Origin: Aeromicrobium phoceense
Lineage (GTDB): Bacteria; Actinomycetota; Actinomycetes; Propionibacteriales; Nocardioidaceae
Assembly (NCBI RefSeq): GCF_013868155.1
Contig: NZ_JACEOG010000001.1
Coordinates: forward strand, 1,984,001 to 2,048,000
DNA: 64,000 nucleotides
Reading direction: 5' to 3'
Made by a program: the position numbers and the translations under genes. Each line of letters starts with the position of its first letter. The first letter of the stretch is position 1. Below, piece after piece: positions 42,218-50,071 of this stretch. The notes under the pieces were generated by a model, which saw only the letters and a program-made list of their open reading frames with translations, was not told where the DNA came from and made no database searches.

Positions 42218-44251
42218 ATGACCCGGGCCCTTCGCCCCCTGCTGTGTGGCCTGAGTGGTCTTCTGGTGCTGGCGGGGCTCGCTGTGGCGGCCCCGGCTCA
42301 GGCGGCTCCCGTTGCGTCGCTCACGGCGTCGCGCTCCACGGTGATGCCCGACGAGAACTTCTCCGTGGTGGTGAGGACGGGCACGCGCGTCAAGCGTCCG
42401 GTCGTGCTCAAGCACCGCCAGGGGAGAACGTGGCGGTCGGTCCGTACCACCACCGACGCCCGCGGAACCGCCCGCATCACCGTGGCGACGGCGCGTCGCA
42501 TCGAGCTCCGCGCCACCGTCCCGAAGGTCACGGTGCGCGGGAAGAAGTACAAGGCACTCTCGACGAAGCGCGTCGTCGTGCGCACGGCGGCTCCGGCCGC
42601 GACGGTGTCCGTGGTGACCTCGTCGGAGCGGGTCGCCGTGACCGGCCGGGCGACACCGGCCCGGAAGGGTCGCAAGCTCAGCCTCCAGCGTCTCGACGGC
42701 GGGACCTGGCGCACGATCATCGCGGGCCGAGCGGGCAACGCAGCCGGTCGTGTGGACTTCGGAGCCGTGGGGACCCAGCGGGACCTCGGCGGACGGTCGT
42801 TCCGCGTCGTCGCCGGCGGGTGGAAGGGTGCGCCGCGGGTGACCGGCGCCGCGAAGGTCGTCCCCTCGCTGCCGGCCCCGCCGCGCGACCCCCAGCCGGA
42901 GGAGCCGCTCGACGAGCCCGATCCGGAGCCCACCGCCGAGCCGACCGTCGAGCCCACGCCCGAGCCGGCGCCCGCGGTGACGCAGCTGTCGGTGACGATC
43001 CGCGGCGTGGGCGACCTCGATCCCTGCACCGAGGTCATCACGACCAAGACCGACTACGTCAACGGCACGATGACGTTCCGCGACCGCGACGGAGGCGCGC
43101 CCCGGTCGGTCGCGGCCCGCCTGCGGGTGCGGGGCAACTCCACGGCGTCCATCGCCCGGAAGCGCCCCTACAAGGTCAAGCTCGACGCCTCGGCGTCGCT
43201 GCTCGGCATGCCCGCGAGCAAGGACTGGGTCCTGCTGGCCAACCACTTCGACCGGTCGATGCTGCGCAACGACCTCGCGATGAGGGCGGCCCGGATGCTC
43301 GGGGTCCCGTGGGCGCCGCGGCTCGAGTCCGTCGACCTGCGGATCAACGGCCGGCTCTGCGGGGTCTACCAGTTCGGCGAGGGCATCGAGGCCCAGGACG
43401 GCCGCGTCGAGCTCCAGGACGGTGACACGCTGCTCGAGGCCGACACGAACGACGACACGGATCCGCAGTTCCGCACCGAACGGGGCCTGCGCGTCTTCCT
43501 CAAGGCCGGTGAGACGAAGCACGTGAACCGCGTCGAGGACGCGTTCCAGGAGGTCGAGGACCTGCTGTACGACGAGAGCTTCCCGGACAACGGCTACCGC
43601 GACCGGATCGACGTCGACTCCTTCGTGACCATGTACCTCGTCAACGAGCTCACGAAGAACCTGGACGCGGGCTTCCGCAACAGTGTCTACCTGGTGATGC
43701 GCGCCGACGGCACCCTCGCCATGGGCCCGCCGTGGGACTACGACGTCTCGCAGGGCCTGGTCGACCTCGGGTACGCCGGCGACCTGCACCGGCCCACGGG
43801 GTGGTGGATCGGGCGCCTGTTCCACCCGCTCTTCCCCGATGACGCCTGGCGCCAGGCACTGCTGCCGTCGCAGCTGTGGAAGGAGCCGGGCGGCCACTAC
43901 TACAACCGCCTGCTCACCGATCCGTGGTTCGTCGAGCAGGTCCGCGACCGCTGGCGCGAGGCCTCGCCGGCACTGGCGACGCTGGCGGGGCACGTCGACG
44001 CCGAGTCGGTGCGCCTGCTGGACAGCGCCGCCGCGAACTTCACGCCGCGCGAGGACGGCGGAGCGGGCCAGCTGGTGTGGGCGGCGCCCGAGGAGATCGG
44101 CTCGTGGACCCCGATGCTGCAGTTCGCGAGCGAGCCCGACTCCGGCGTCGCGCCCGGTGAGGGCTGGCTCAGGGAGACGGCACGGCTGCGCGACTGGATC
44201 GCCGGCCGGACCGCCTGGATCGACGAGCAGTTCGCATCGTCCGACGGCTGA
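42218..44251 (+). CDS. Secreted CotH-type kinase with N-terminal Ig-like region
   Basis: Secreted protein of 677 residues. Residues 1-29 are a signal peptide (cut after AQA). About 30-220 form two beta-rich modules. A Pro/Glu/Thr linker (PEPTAEPTVEPTPEPAP) leads to the CotH kinase domain from about 265. Its signs are RLRVRGNSTASIARKRPYKVKLD, SKDWVLLANHFDRSMLRNDLAMRAARMLG, GVYQFGEGIE and MGPPWDYDVSQG, the last matching the conserved acidic catalytic site. CotH proteins are atypical kinases known from spore coats. Here the target is likely outside the membrane, perhaps the glycan or wall proteins. The ATG at 42218 follows GGAG at 42207-42210. It is the last gene before rpsA. Confidence 0.85.
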   Translation: MTRALRPLLCGLSGLLVLAGLAVAAPAQAAPVASLTASRSTVMPDENFSVVVRTGTRVKRPVVLKHRQGRTWRSVRTTTDARGTARITVATARRIELRATVPKVTVRGKKYKALSTKRVVVRTAAPAATVSVVTSSERVAVTGRATPARKGRKLSLQRLDGGTWRTIIAGRAGNAAGRVDFGAVGTQRDLGGRSFRVVAGGWKGAPRVTGAAKVVPSLPAPPRDPQPEEPLDEPDPEPTAEPTVEPTPEPAPAVTQLSVTIRGVGDLDPCTEVITTKTDYVNGTMTFRDRDGGAPRSVAARLRVRGNSTASIARKRPYKVKLDASASLLGMPASKDWVLLANHFDRSMLRNDLAMRAARMLGVPWAPRLESVDLRINGRLCGVYQFGEGIEAQDGRVELQDGDTLLEADTNDDTDPQFRTERGLRVFLKAGETKHVNRVEDAFQEVEDLLYDESFPDNGYRDRIDVDSFVTMYLVNELTKNLDAGFRNSVYLVMRADGTLAMGPPWDYDVSQGLVDLGYAGDLHRPTGWWIGRLFHPLFPDDAWRQALLPSQLWKEPGGHYYNRLLTDPWFVEQVRDRWREASPALATLAGHVDAESVRLLDSAAANFTPREDGGAGQLVWAAPEEIGSWTPMLQFASEPDSGVAPGEGWLRETARLRDWIAGRTAWIDEQFASSDG

Positions 44252-44260
44252 GCCGCCGGT

Positions 44261-44321
44261 TTTACGTGGGCCCCCGCCGTGTCGTAGACTGACAGTTGCG
44301 CTGGTTCCGGCATGCCCGGAA
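44261..44321 (+). promoter_or_regulatory. rpsA promoter and leader hairpin
   Basis: TTTACG (44261-44266) and TAGACT (44285-44290) with an 18-nt spacer form a good promoter. The predicted leader of about 78 nt begins near 44297 and contains an early hairpin, TTCCGG-CATGC-CCGGAA (44305-44321). Ribosomal-protein leaders often carry autoregulatory structures; that role is inference here. Confidence 0.6.
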
Positions 44322-44374
44322 TCGGTGCGAACATCCTGTCCACACTCAATTCCATCCATTCGGAGCCCAACTAC

Positions 44375-45835
44375 ATGACTTCCGGCCTCGCAACTCCTTC
44401 TGCGGCCCCGCAGGTTGCGGTCAACGACATCGGCAGCGAAGAGGACTTCCTCGCCGCGATCGACAAGACCATCAAGTACTTCAATGACGGCGACATCGTC
44501 GACGGCACCATCGTCAAGGTGGACCGCGACGAGGTCCTGCTCGACATCGGCTACAAGACCGAGGGCGTCATCCCCTCGCGTGAGCTGTCGATCAAGCACG
44601 ACGTCGACCCGAACGAGGTCGTCCAGGTGGGCGACTCGGTCGAGGCCCTCGTCCTCCAGAAGGAGGACAAGGAAGGCCGTCTGATCCTGAGCAAGAAGCG
44701 TGCTCAGTACGAGCGCGCCTGGGGCGACATCGAGAAGATCAAGGACGAGGACGGCGTCGTCGAGGGCACCGTCATCGAGGTCGTCAAGGGCGGCCTGATC
44801 ATGGACATCGGCCTGCGTGGCTTCCTGCCCGCGTCGCTCGTCGAGATGCGTCGCGTCCGCGACCTGGACCCCTACATCGGCCAGAAGCTCGAGGCGAAGA
44901 TCATCGAGCTCGACAAGAACCGCAACAACGTGGTCCTGTCGCGCCGTGCGTGGCTCGAGCAGACCCAGTCGGCCGTGCGCCAGAACTTCCTCAACGAGCT
45001 CAAGAAGGGCCAGGTCCGCAAGGGCGTCATCAGCTCGATCGTCAACTTCGGCGCCTTCGTCGATCTTGGCGGCGTCGACGGCCTGGTGCACGTCTCGGAG
45101 CTGTCCTGGAAGCACATCGACCACCCGAACGAGGTCGTTCAGGTCGGCGACGAGGTCACCGTCGAGGTGCTCGAGGTCGACCTGGAGCGCGAGCGCGTGT
45201 CGCTGTCGCTCAAGGCGACCCAGGAGGATCCGTGGCAGCACTTCGCCCGGACCCACCAGATCGGCCAGATCGTCCCGGGCAAGGTCACCAAGCTCGTCCC
45301 GTTCGGCGCGTTCGTGCGCGTCGAGGAGGGCATCGAGGGCCTGGTGCACATCTCCGAGCTCGCCGAGCGCCACGTCGAGATCCCCGAGCAGGTCGTCCAG
45401 ATCGGCGACCAGGTCATGGTCAAGATCATCGACATCGACCTCGAGCGTCGCCGGATCTCGCTGTCGCTGAAGCAGGCCAACGAGACCGAGGTCGCGGCCG
45501 AGGCCGACAGCTTCGATCCCACCCTGTACGGCATGGCGTCGTCCTACGACGAGCAGGGCAACTACATCTACCCCGACGGGTTCGATCCCGAGACGGGCGA
45601 ATGGCAGGAGGGCTTCGAAGAGGCCCGCGCCACGTGGGAGCGTCAGTACGCCGAGGCGCACGACCGCTGGGAAGCCCACAAGAAGCAGGTCGCCGAGGCC
45701 GAGAAGGCCAACCTCGAGGCCGGCGAGGTGGGCGAGTACACGTCCGCTCCCGCCGAGGAGGAGCAGACCGGCGGCTCGCTGGCTTCCGACGAGGCCCTGC
45801 AGGCCCTGCGTGAGAAGCTGACCGGCGGCGAGTGA
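44375..45835 (+). CDS. rpsA: 30S ribosomal protein S1
   Basis: Ribosomal protein that helps load structured mRNAs, 486 residues, with four S1 RNA-binding repeats. They cover roughly 35-105 (GDIVDGTIVKVDRDEVLLDIGYKTEGVIP), 120-190, 205-275 (KGQVRKGVISSIVNFGAFVDLGGVDGLVHVSELSW) and 290-360. A lineage-typical acidic, coiled-coil-rich tail (EEARATWERQYAEAHDRWEAHKK) ends the protein. This four-domain form is the actinobacterial type. The ATG at 44375 with CGGAG upstream gives MTSGLATPS. In-frame codons before it lie in the leader. A strong terminator follows. Confidence 0.97.
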   Translation: MTSGLATPSAAPQVAVNDIGSEEDFLAAIDKTIKYFNDGDIVDGTIVKVDRDEVLLDIGYKTEGVIPSRELSIKHDVDPNEVVQVGDSVEALVLQKEDKEGRLILSKKRAQYERAWGDIEKIKDEDGVVEGTVIEVVKGGLIMDIGLRGFLPASLVEMRRVRDLDPYIGQKLEAKIIELDKNRNNVVLSRRAWLEQTQSAVRQNFLNELKKGQVRKGVISSIVNFGAFVDLGGVDGLVHVSELSWKHIDHPNEVVQVGDEVTVEVLEVDLERERVSLSLKATQEDPWQHFARTHQIGQIVPGKVTKLVPFGAFVRVEEGIEGLVHISELAERHVEIPEQVVQIGDQVMVKIIDIDLERRRISLSLKQANETEVAAEADSFDPTLYGMASSYDEQGNYIYPDGFDPETGEWQEGFEEARATWERQYAEAHDRWEAHKKQVAEAEKANLEAGEVGEYTSAPAEEEQTGGSLASDEALQALREKLTGGE

Positions 45836-45853
45836 TCTCCCGCTGAGCACGAC

Positions 45854-45885
45854 GAAGGCCCCCGACCTGATGGTCGGGGGCCTTC
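45854..45885 (+). terminator. rpsA terminator
   Basis: A perfect 14-bp stem (GAAGGCCCCCGACC / GGTCGGGGGCCTTC) with a TGAT loop begins 18 nt after the rpsA stop. It can also stop the convergent small gene at 45911. Confidence 0.88.
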
Positions 45886-45910
45886 GCCGTTCCCGGGGTG
45901 ACGCGGACAG

Positions 45911-46057
45911 TCAGGAGTCATACGAGGCGCCGAACGTGTCGCGGACGTGGCTGCGAGGGGCGGGGCGGACGCCGAGTCCGTCGTGGGTGATGGTCGTCCA
46001 CAGCCCCGCCGTCATCAGCACGGCGGGCGTGGCCAGCAGGAGGAGCAGAATGATCAT
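45911..46057 (-). CDS. 48-residue single-pass membrane mini-protein
   Basis: A short open frame too small for normal ORF cut-offs but with coding signs. ATG 46057 has GGAG 5 nt upstream. The protein starts with a hydrophobic helix (MIILLLLLATPAVLMTAGLW), continues TTITHDGLGVRPAPRSHVRD and ends FGASYDS. The tail has a non-random, conserved-looking pattern (DGLGxRPxPxSH). I recall similar short proteins in actinobacteria but cannot name a family or function. It is divergent from the AraC-type regulator and could share its promoter control. Confidence 0.65.
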   Translation of the reverse strand: MIILLLLLATPAVLMTAGLWTTITHDGLGVRPAPRSHVRDTFGASYDS

Positions 46058-46080
46058 GTCTCCAATCCTGCGATCAATGG

Positions 46081-46108
46081 TATCCTGTCACCAGTGGCAG
46101 GAATGCCA
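46081..46108 (+). promoter_or_regulatory. Promoter with palindromic operator before the AraC-type gene
   Basis: TATCCT (46081-46086) is a -10 candidate 52 nt before the ATG at 46139. Overlapping its downstream edge are two palindromes: an imperfect CTGTCAC-CAGTGGCAG (46085-46100) and a perfect TGGCA-GGAA-TGCCA (46095-46108). TGGCAGGAAT differs at one base from the AdpA consensus TGGCSNGWWY known from Streptomyces. Because the next gene encodes an AdpA-type regulator, binding over the transcription start would repress its own gene. Confidence 0.55.
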
Positions 46109-46138
46109 GTTCCCGTCGATATCCCGCCAGGAGGCGCC

Positions 46139-47095
46139 ATGACCAAGGTCGCGGTGATCGTGCCCGAGCAGGCCGAGCCGTTCGGCATGGGCGTGCTGGC
46201 CGAGGTCTGGGCCGAGCCGCACCACCCCGACGACGACAACCCCGTCTTCGAGTTCGTCGCGTGCACCCCGGTGCCGGGCATCGTCTCGGGCGCCTCCGGG
46301 TTCGACTTCGTCGTGCGCCACGACCTGTCCGCCGCGGCCAACGCCGACCTCGTGGCCGTGGCCGCCAAGCGCGACTACCTCGTGGAGGATCCCCGGATCA
46401 GCGAGGCCCTGCGCGCCGCCCACGCCCGCGGAGCCACGATCATGGCGTCCTGCACGGCCGCCTTCAGCCTCGGCTTCGCGGGGCTGCTCGAGGGGCGTCG
46501 CTGCACGACGCACTGGCGCTACGGACCTGAGCTGGCCGAGCGCTTCCCCGAGGCCGACCTCGACATCGACGTGCTCTACGTGGAGGACCGCGGCATCGTC
46601 ACCGGAGCGGGCTCGGCGGGCGGGATCGACGCCAACCTGCACCTGATGCGCCAGTGGTACGGCGCCCGCGTCGCCGCCACGGCCGCGCGCCGCATCGTGG
46701 TGCCGCCGCACCGCGACGGTGGCCAGGCGCAGTTCGTGCGCGCGCCGATGCCCGCCATCGAGGCCGAGACGCTCGCCCCCGTCCTGGACTGGGCGCAGCA
46801 GCACCTCGCCGAGCCGCTCACCGTCGCGTCCCTGGCCCAGCGCGCCCACCTCTCCGAGCGCACCTTCGCCCGCCGGTTCCGCGACGAGACGGGAACCACG
46901 CCCTGGCAGTGGCTGCTCGGTCGCCGCGTGGCGATGGCGGAGGAGCTGCTGGAGACCTCCGAGCTCTCGATCGAGCAGATCGCCCACCGCGTGGGCTTCG
47001 GCAACGCCGCCACCCTGCGCCACCACTTCGGCGCCGTGCGGGGCACCAGCCCGCAGGCCTACCGCCGGTCGTTCACGTGCGTCGAGTCGGCCTGA
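46139..47095 (+). CDS. GlxA/AdpA-type AraC-family transcriptional regulator
   Basis: DNA-binding regulator of 318 residues. The N-terminal 190 residues form a DJ-1/PfpI-like amidotransferase fold (VAVIVPEQAEPFGMGVLAEVW; ATIMASCTAAFSLGFAGLLEGRRCTTHW with the nucleophile-elbow Cys). The C-terminal AraC domain has two helix-turn-helices (TVASLAQRAHLSERTFARRFRDETGTTPWQWL and IEQIAHRVGFGNAATLRHHF). AdpA in Streptomyces has this architecture at greater length; many GlxA-type homologues have this size. The ATG at 46139 has AGGAGG 4 nt upstream. It probably controls its own promoter, perhaps the divergent mini-gene; other targets are unknown. Confidence 0.88.
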   Translation: MTKVAVIVPEQAEPFGMGVLAEVWAEPHHPDDDNPVFEFVACTPVPGIVSGASGFDFVVRHDLSAAANADLVAVAAKRDYLVEDPRISEALRAAHARGATIMASCTAAFSLGFAGLLEGRRCTTHWRYGPELAERFPEADLDIDVLYVEDRGIVTGAGSAGGIDANLHLMRQWYGARVAATAARRIVVPPHRDGGQAQFVRAPMPAIEAETLAPVLDWAQQHLAEPLTVASLAQRAHLSERTFARRFRDETGTTPWQWLLGRRVAMAEELLETSELSIEQIAHRVGFGNAATLRHHFGAVRGTSPQAYRRSFTCVESA

Positions 47096-47101
47096 GGCGG
47101 C

Positions 47102-48427
47102 TCACAGCTCGGTGCGCCTGACCTTGCCCGTGGCCGTGCGGGGGAGGGCGTCGACCCGCTCGTAGGACTTCGGGCGCTTCGGCGGCGCCAATCGCTCCTG
47201 CGCCGTGGTCCGGAGGTCGCCCTCGGCGGCGTCGCCCACGTAGGCCGCCACGACCCGCTGCCCCCAGCGCTCGTCCGGGCGGCCGAACACCGCGATCTCC
47301 ACCACGCCGGGCACCTCCACGAGGGCGGCCTCGACCTCGGCGGGATAGACGTTGACGCCGCCGCTGATGATGAGGTCGGTGCGGCGCGAGTCGAGGTGGA
47401 CGAAGCCGTCCTCGTCGACGCGGCCGAGGTCACCCACGGTGAACGCCGGTCCGTGCTCGGTGAATCGCCACGCCTGCTCCGTGCGGTCGGGGTCGTTCCA
47501 GTACGCGAAGCGCCCCCACGCAGGGACGGCGCACCACAGCTCGCCCTCGTCGTCCACGGTGACGACGCGGCCGGGTCGCGCGCGGCCCACGGTGCCGGGG
47601 TGCTGCTGCCACTGGGTGGCGGGACAGGCGGTGAACTGCCCCTCGGTGGAGCCGTAGAACTCCCAGACCACGTCGGTGCCGAACAGGGCGTGGGCCCCGC
47701 GGCGGATCGGGTCGGGACACGGTGCCCCGGCGTGCGCGACGAGGCGGAACGAGGAGACGTCGGTGCTGGCCCCGGACGCCAGGAGAGCGAGCAGCCGCTG
47801 CAGGTGGGCCGGCACGCAGAACATCGTCGTGGGGCGCACCGCCTCGACCGCCTCGCAGAACGCCTCCGGCGTGAACACCGGCAGGACCACGACCGAGCCA
47901 CCGGCCAGTGCGGTGCCGAGCGCGAAGCGCAGGGGAGCGGAGTGGTAGAGCGGCGAGACCACGAGGTTGACGTCCGAGGCGGCGAAGCCCCAGAGGTCCC
48001 GCTCCTCCAGGACGGCGGCCTCGGCGTCCGCCGCGTCCCAGAACCCCGACCACACGCCCTTGGGGCGCCCGGTCGTGCCGGAGGTGAAGTGCATCGGCCG
48101 GCAGCGGGGGAACGTGTCGAGCTCGTCCGTTTCGTCCGCGAGCAGCTCGGTGAACCGCACGAGCGAGTCCAGCACGAGAGCGGGGGAGACGTCGGCCAGG
48201 ATCGGCTCGCGCTCGTGGGGCGTCAGGCGCGGGTCCAGGGGCACCGGGATGCGTCCCGAGGCGACACAGCCCCACACGGCGGCCAGCAGCTCGACGCTGT
48301 TCGGCAGGCTGACGACCACGCGGTCGCCCTCGGCCACGCCGGCGTGCCGGACGCCCGCGGCGAAGCGTCCGGCAAGGCGCCGCAGCCGGTCGACGGGGAC
48401 GGCCACGGGCTCGGCCGGGTGTGACAT
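47102..48427 (-). CDS. AMP-forming acyl-CoA synthetase/ligase
   Basis: ANL-superfamily adenylating enzyme of 441 residues, shorter than the usual 500-550, with the first part of the N-terminal domain reduced. Core motifs are intact: HFTSGTTGRPKGVW (A3), YGSTEGQF (A5), FTVGDLGRVDEDGFVHLDSRRTDLIISGGVNVYPAEVE (A7-A8) and the catalytic Lys in TATGKVRRTEL. The substrate is probably a carboxylic or fatty acid; it cannot be set more precisely. The start at 48427 has AGAGGA 10 nt upstream. It converges on the AraC gene with only 6 nt between stops and no hairpin. Confidence 0.86.
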   Translation of the reverse strand: MSHPAEPVAVPVDRLRRLAGRFAAGVRHAGVAEGDRVVVSLPNSVELLAAVWGCVASGRIPVPLDPRLTPHEREPILADVSPALVLDSLVRFTELLADETDELDTFPRCRPMHFTSGTTGRPKGVWSGFWDAADAEAAVLEERDLWGFAASDVNLVVSPLYHSAPLRFALGTALAGGSVVVLPVFTPEAFCEAVEAVRPTTMFCVPAHLQRLLALLASGASTDVSSFRLVAHAGAPCPDPIRRGAHALFGTDVVWEFYGSTEGQFTACPATQWQQHPGTVGRARPGRVVTVDDEGELWCAVPAWGRFAYWNDPDRTEQAWRFTEHGPAFTVGDLGRVDEDGFVHLDSRRTDLIISGGVNVYPAEVEAALVEVPGVVEIAVFGRPDERWGQRVVAAYVGDAAEGDLRTTAQERLAPPKRPKSYERVDALPRTATGKVRRTEL

Positions 48428-48528
48428 CGCTCATTCCTCTCGCGGCGGTTCGGCGGACTCGCTGGGATCCGCGTGCTCAGTATGGTTGACTGGCGAACGG
48501 CCGTTCCCCCGACTCCGTATTGGTATCG

Positions 48529-49422
48529 ATGACCCAGACCCCCAAGCCCGGACACCGGCGCAAGCCCGTCGTCCGCGACCCTTGGTACGTCCGTGCCCGT
48601 CGGCACGGAGCCATCGCGACCGGTGTGGCCTCCGTCGGCGTGGCCGCGGTCGCCGCCCTCAGCACCTCCTCGGTCACCCTGGCCGACGCCGCCCCCACCG
48701 CTGACGCATCGCTCGCGGCCCAGGGCGACATCGTCACCGAGTCCCTCGGTGGCACGGCCCCGGCTCGCGCCTCGCGCAGCAGCGCCGAGCGCCCGCCCCT
48801 GCCGTCCGCGGCCGAGGCCGACGCCCTGGTCAAGGGCTCCCTGTACGCACAGAAGACCGTCCCGGTCCGTGCCGACGCCTCCGACGACTCGCCGGTGCTG
48901 GCCACGGTGGCCAAGGGCAAGACTCTCCAGGTCACGGGCGAGACCCGCGGCGGCTGGACCCAGGTCATGCACAACGACCTCCCACGCTGGGTCTCCAGCG
49001 AGCTCGTCGCCGAGGAGGAGCCCAAGCTCGGGCCCACCGAGGGCGCGATCTCCACGGCCGCCTGCCTGCGGGGCTCCGGCGTCGAGTCGGGCCTGCAGCC
49101 CGACACGGTGCGCGTCTACCGCGCCGTGTGCGCCCGCTTCCCCGAAGTCACCAGCTACGGCGGTCTGGCCGGCCGTGGTGAGCACGCCACCGGGCACTCG
49201 CTCGACATCATGATCGGGGGGGAGTACGGCTGGGATCTCGCCGCCTTCCTGCAAGCGAATCGGACCCAGCTCGGAGTCGACTACCTGATATACAAGCAGC
49301 GGATCTGGAGCGTGGATCGCGGCGGCGAGGGATGGCGCGGCATGAGCGACCGCGGTGGCGTTACGGCCAACCACTACGACCACGTCCACGTCACCACCGT
49401 CGGCAGCGCCGGCACCCTCTGA
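48529..49422 (+). CDS. Secreted SH3-domain protein with peptidase-like C-terminal domain
   Basis: Exported protein of about 297 residues. After a basic start comes a membrane or signal helix (GVASVGVAAVAALSTSS), then a disordered stretch, then a bacterial SH3-like domain (about 105-160: TVPVRADASDDSPVLATV, GGWTQVMHND, RWVSSELV). The C-terminal 120 residues contain GRGEHATGHSLDIMI and NHYDHVHVT, a His/Asp/HxH arrangement like zinc DD-peptidases of the M15 fold and the VldE-like actinobacterial domain. It may act on peptidoglycan. The ATG at 48529 is preferred over TTG 48520. No ribosome-binding site is visible; TTGACT at 48486-48491 may be the -35. Confidence 0.75.
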   Translation: MTQTPKPGHRRKPVVRDPWYVRARRHGAIATGVASVGVAAVAALSTSSVTLADAAPTADASLAAQGDIVTESLGGTAPARASRSSAERPPLPSAAEADALVKGSLYAQKTVPVRADASDDSPVLATVAKGKTLQVTGETRGGWTQVMHNDLPRWVSSELVAEEEPKLGPTEGAISTAACLRGSGVESGLQPDTVRVYRAVCARFPEVTSYGGLAGRGEHATGHSLDIMIGGEYGWDLAAFLQANRTQLGVDYLIYKQRIWSVDRGGEGWRGMSDRGGVTANHYDHVHVTTVGSAGTL

Positions 49423-49432
49423 GCCTGCGCTG

Positions 49433-50038
49433 ATGGCACCTCGGGTCGGGCTCACCGGCGGCATCGCCTCGGGCAAGAGCACCGTCAGCGGCCGCCTTGC
49501 CGAGCTCGGTGCCGTCATCATCGACTACGACCGGCTGGCCCGCGAGGTGGTCGAGCCCGGCAGTCCCGCGCTCGAGCTGATCGCGCAGCGGTTCGGCGCC
49601 GACGTGATCGCCGCCGATGGCACGCTCGACCGGCCGCGGCTGGGCTCGCTCGTGTTCGCCGACCCGGCGGCGCTGAAGGACCTCGAGGCGATCACGCATC
49701 CAGCGATCCGCGACCTGGCCGCGCTGCGCGAGCAGCAGGCGGGCGACGCGATCGTCGTGCACGACAACCCACTGCTCGTCGAGATGGGCGCGGCCGCGTC
49801 CTGCGACGTGGTGATCGTCGTCGACGCGCCCGAGGACGTGCAGATCGCCCGCATGGTCGCCGCCCGGGGCATGACCGATGACGCCGCCCGGGCCCGCATC
49901 GCGGCCCAGGCCTCCCGCGAGGAGCGCCGGGCGGCCGCCGACGTCGTCATCGAGAACACCGGCACCCGGGAACAGCTGAGCGCCCGGATCGACGAGGTCT
50001 GGAAGGACCTGGTCGAGCCGGGCGCTCGCTGGGCCTGA
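49433..50038 (+). CDS. coaE: Dephospho-CoA kinase
   Basis: Last enzyme of coenzyme A synthesis, 201 residues. VGLTGGIASGKSTVSGRLAELG holds the P-loop (9-17), followed by IIDYDRLAREVVEPGSP, HPAIRDLAALREQQ and the lid region VAARGMTDDAARARIAAQASREERRAAADVVIENTG. It lacks the C-terminal extension that some actinobacterial CoaE proteins carry. The ATG at 49433 is 10 nt after the previous stop. In mycobacteria coaE follows rpsA closely; here five genes lie between. Confidence 0.93.
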   Translation: MAPRVGLTGGIASGKSTVSGRLAELGAVIIDYDRLAREVVEPGSPALELIAQRFGADVIAADGTLDRPRLGSLVFADPAALKDLEAITHPAIRDLAALREQQAGDAIVVHDNPLLVEMGAAASCDVVIVVDAPEDVQIARMVAARGMTDDAARARIAAQASREERRAAADVVIENTGTREQLSARIDEVWKDLVEPGARWA

Positions 50039-50071
50039 CGCCGCTGCATAGCGTCGGGCCGGGGATGGCCG

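Noticed and set aside
42017-45850. Minus-strand open frame of 1277 codons antisense to the CotH and rpsA genes
   Set aside because: No domain, low-complexity composition and full overlap with well-supported genes. Same verdict for the long frames at 13671-16484 and 28675-32154.
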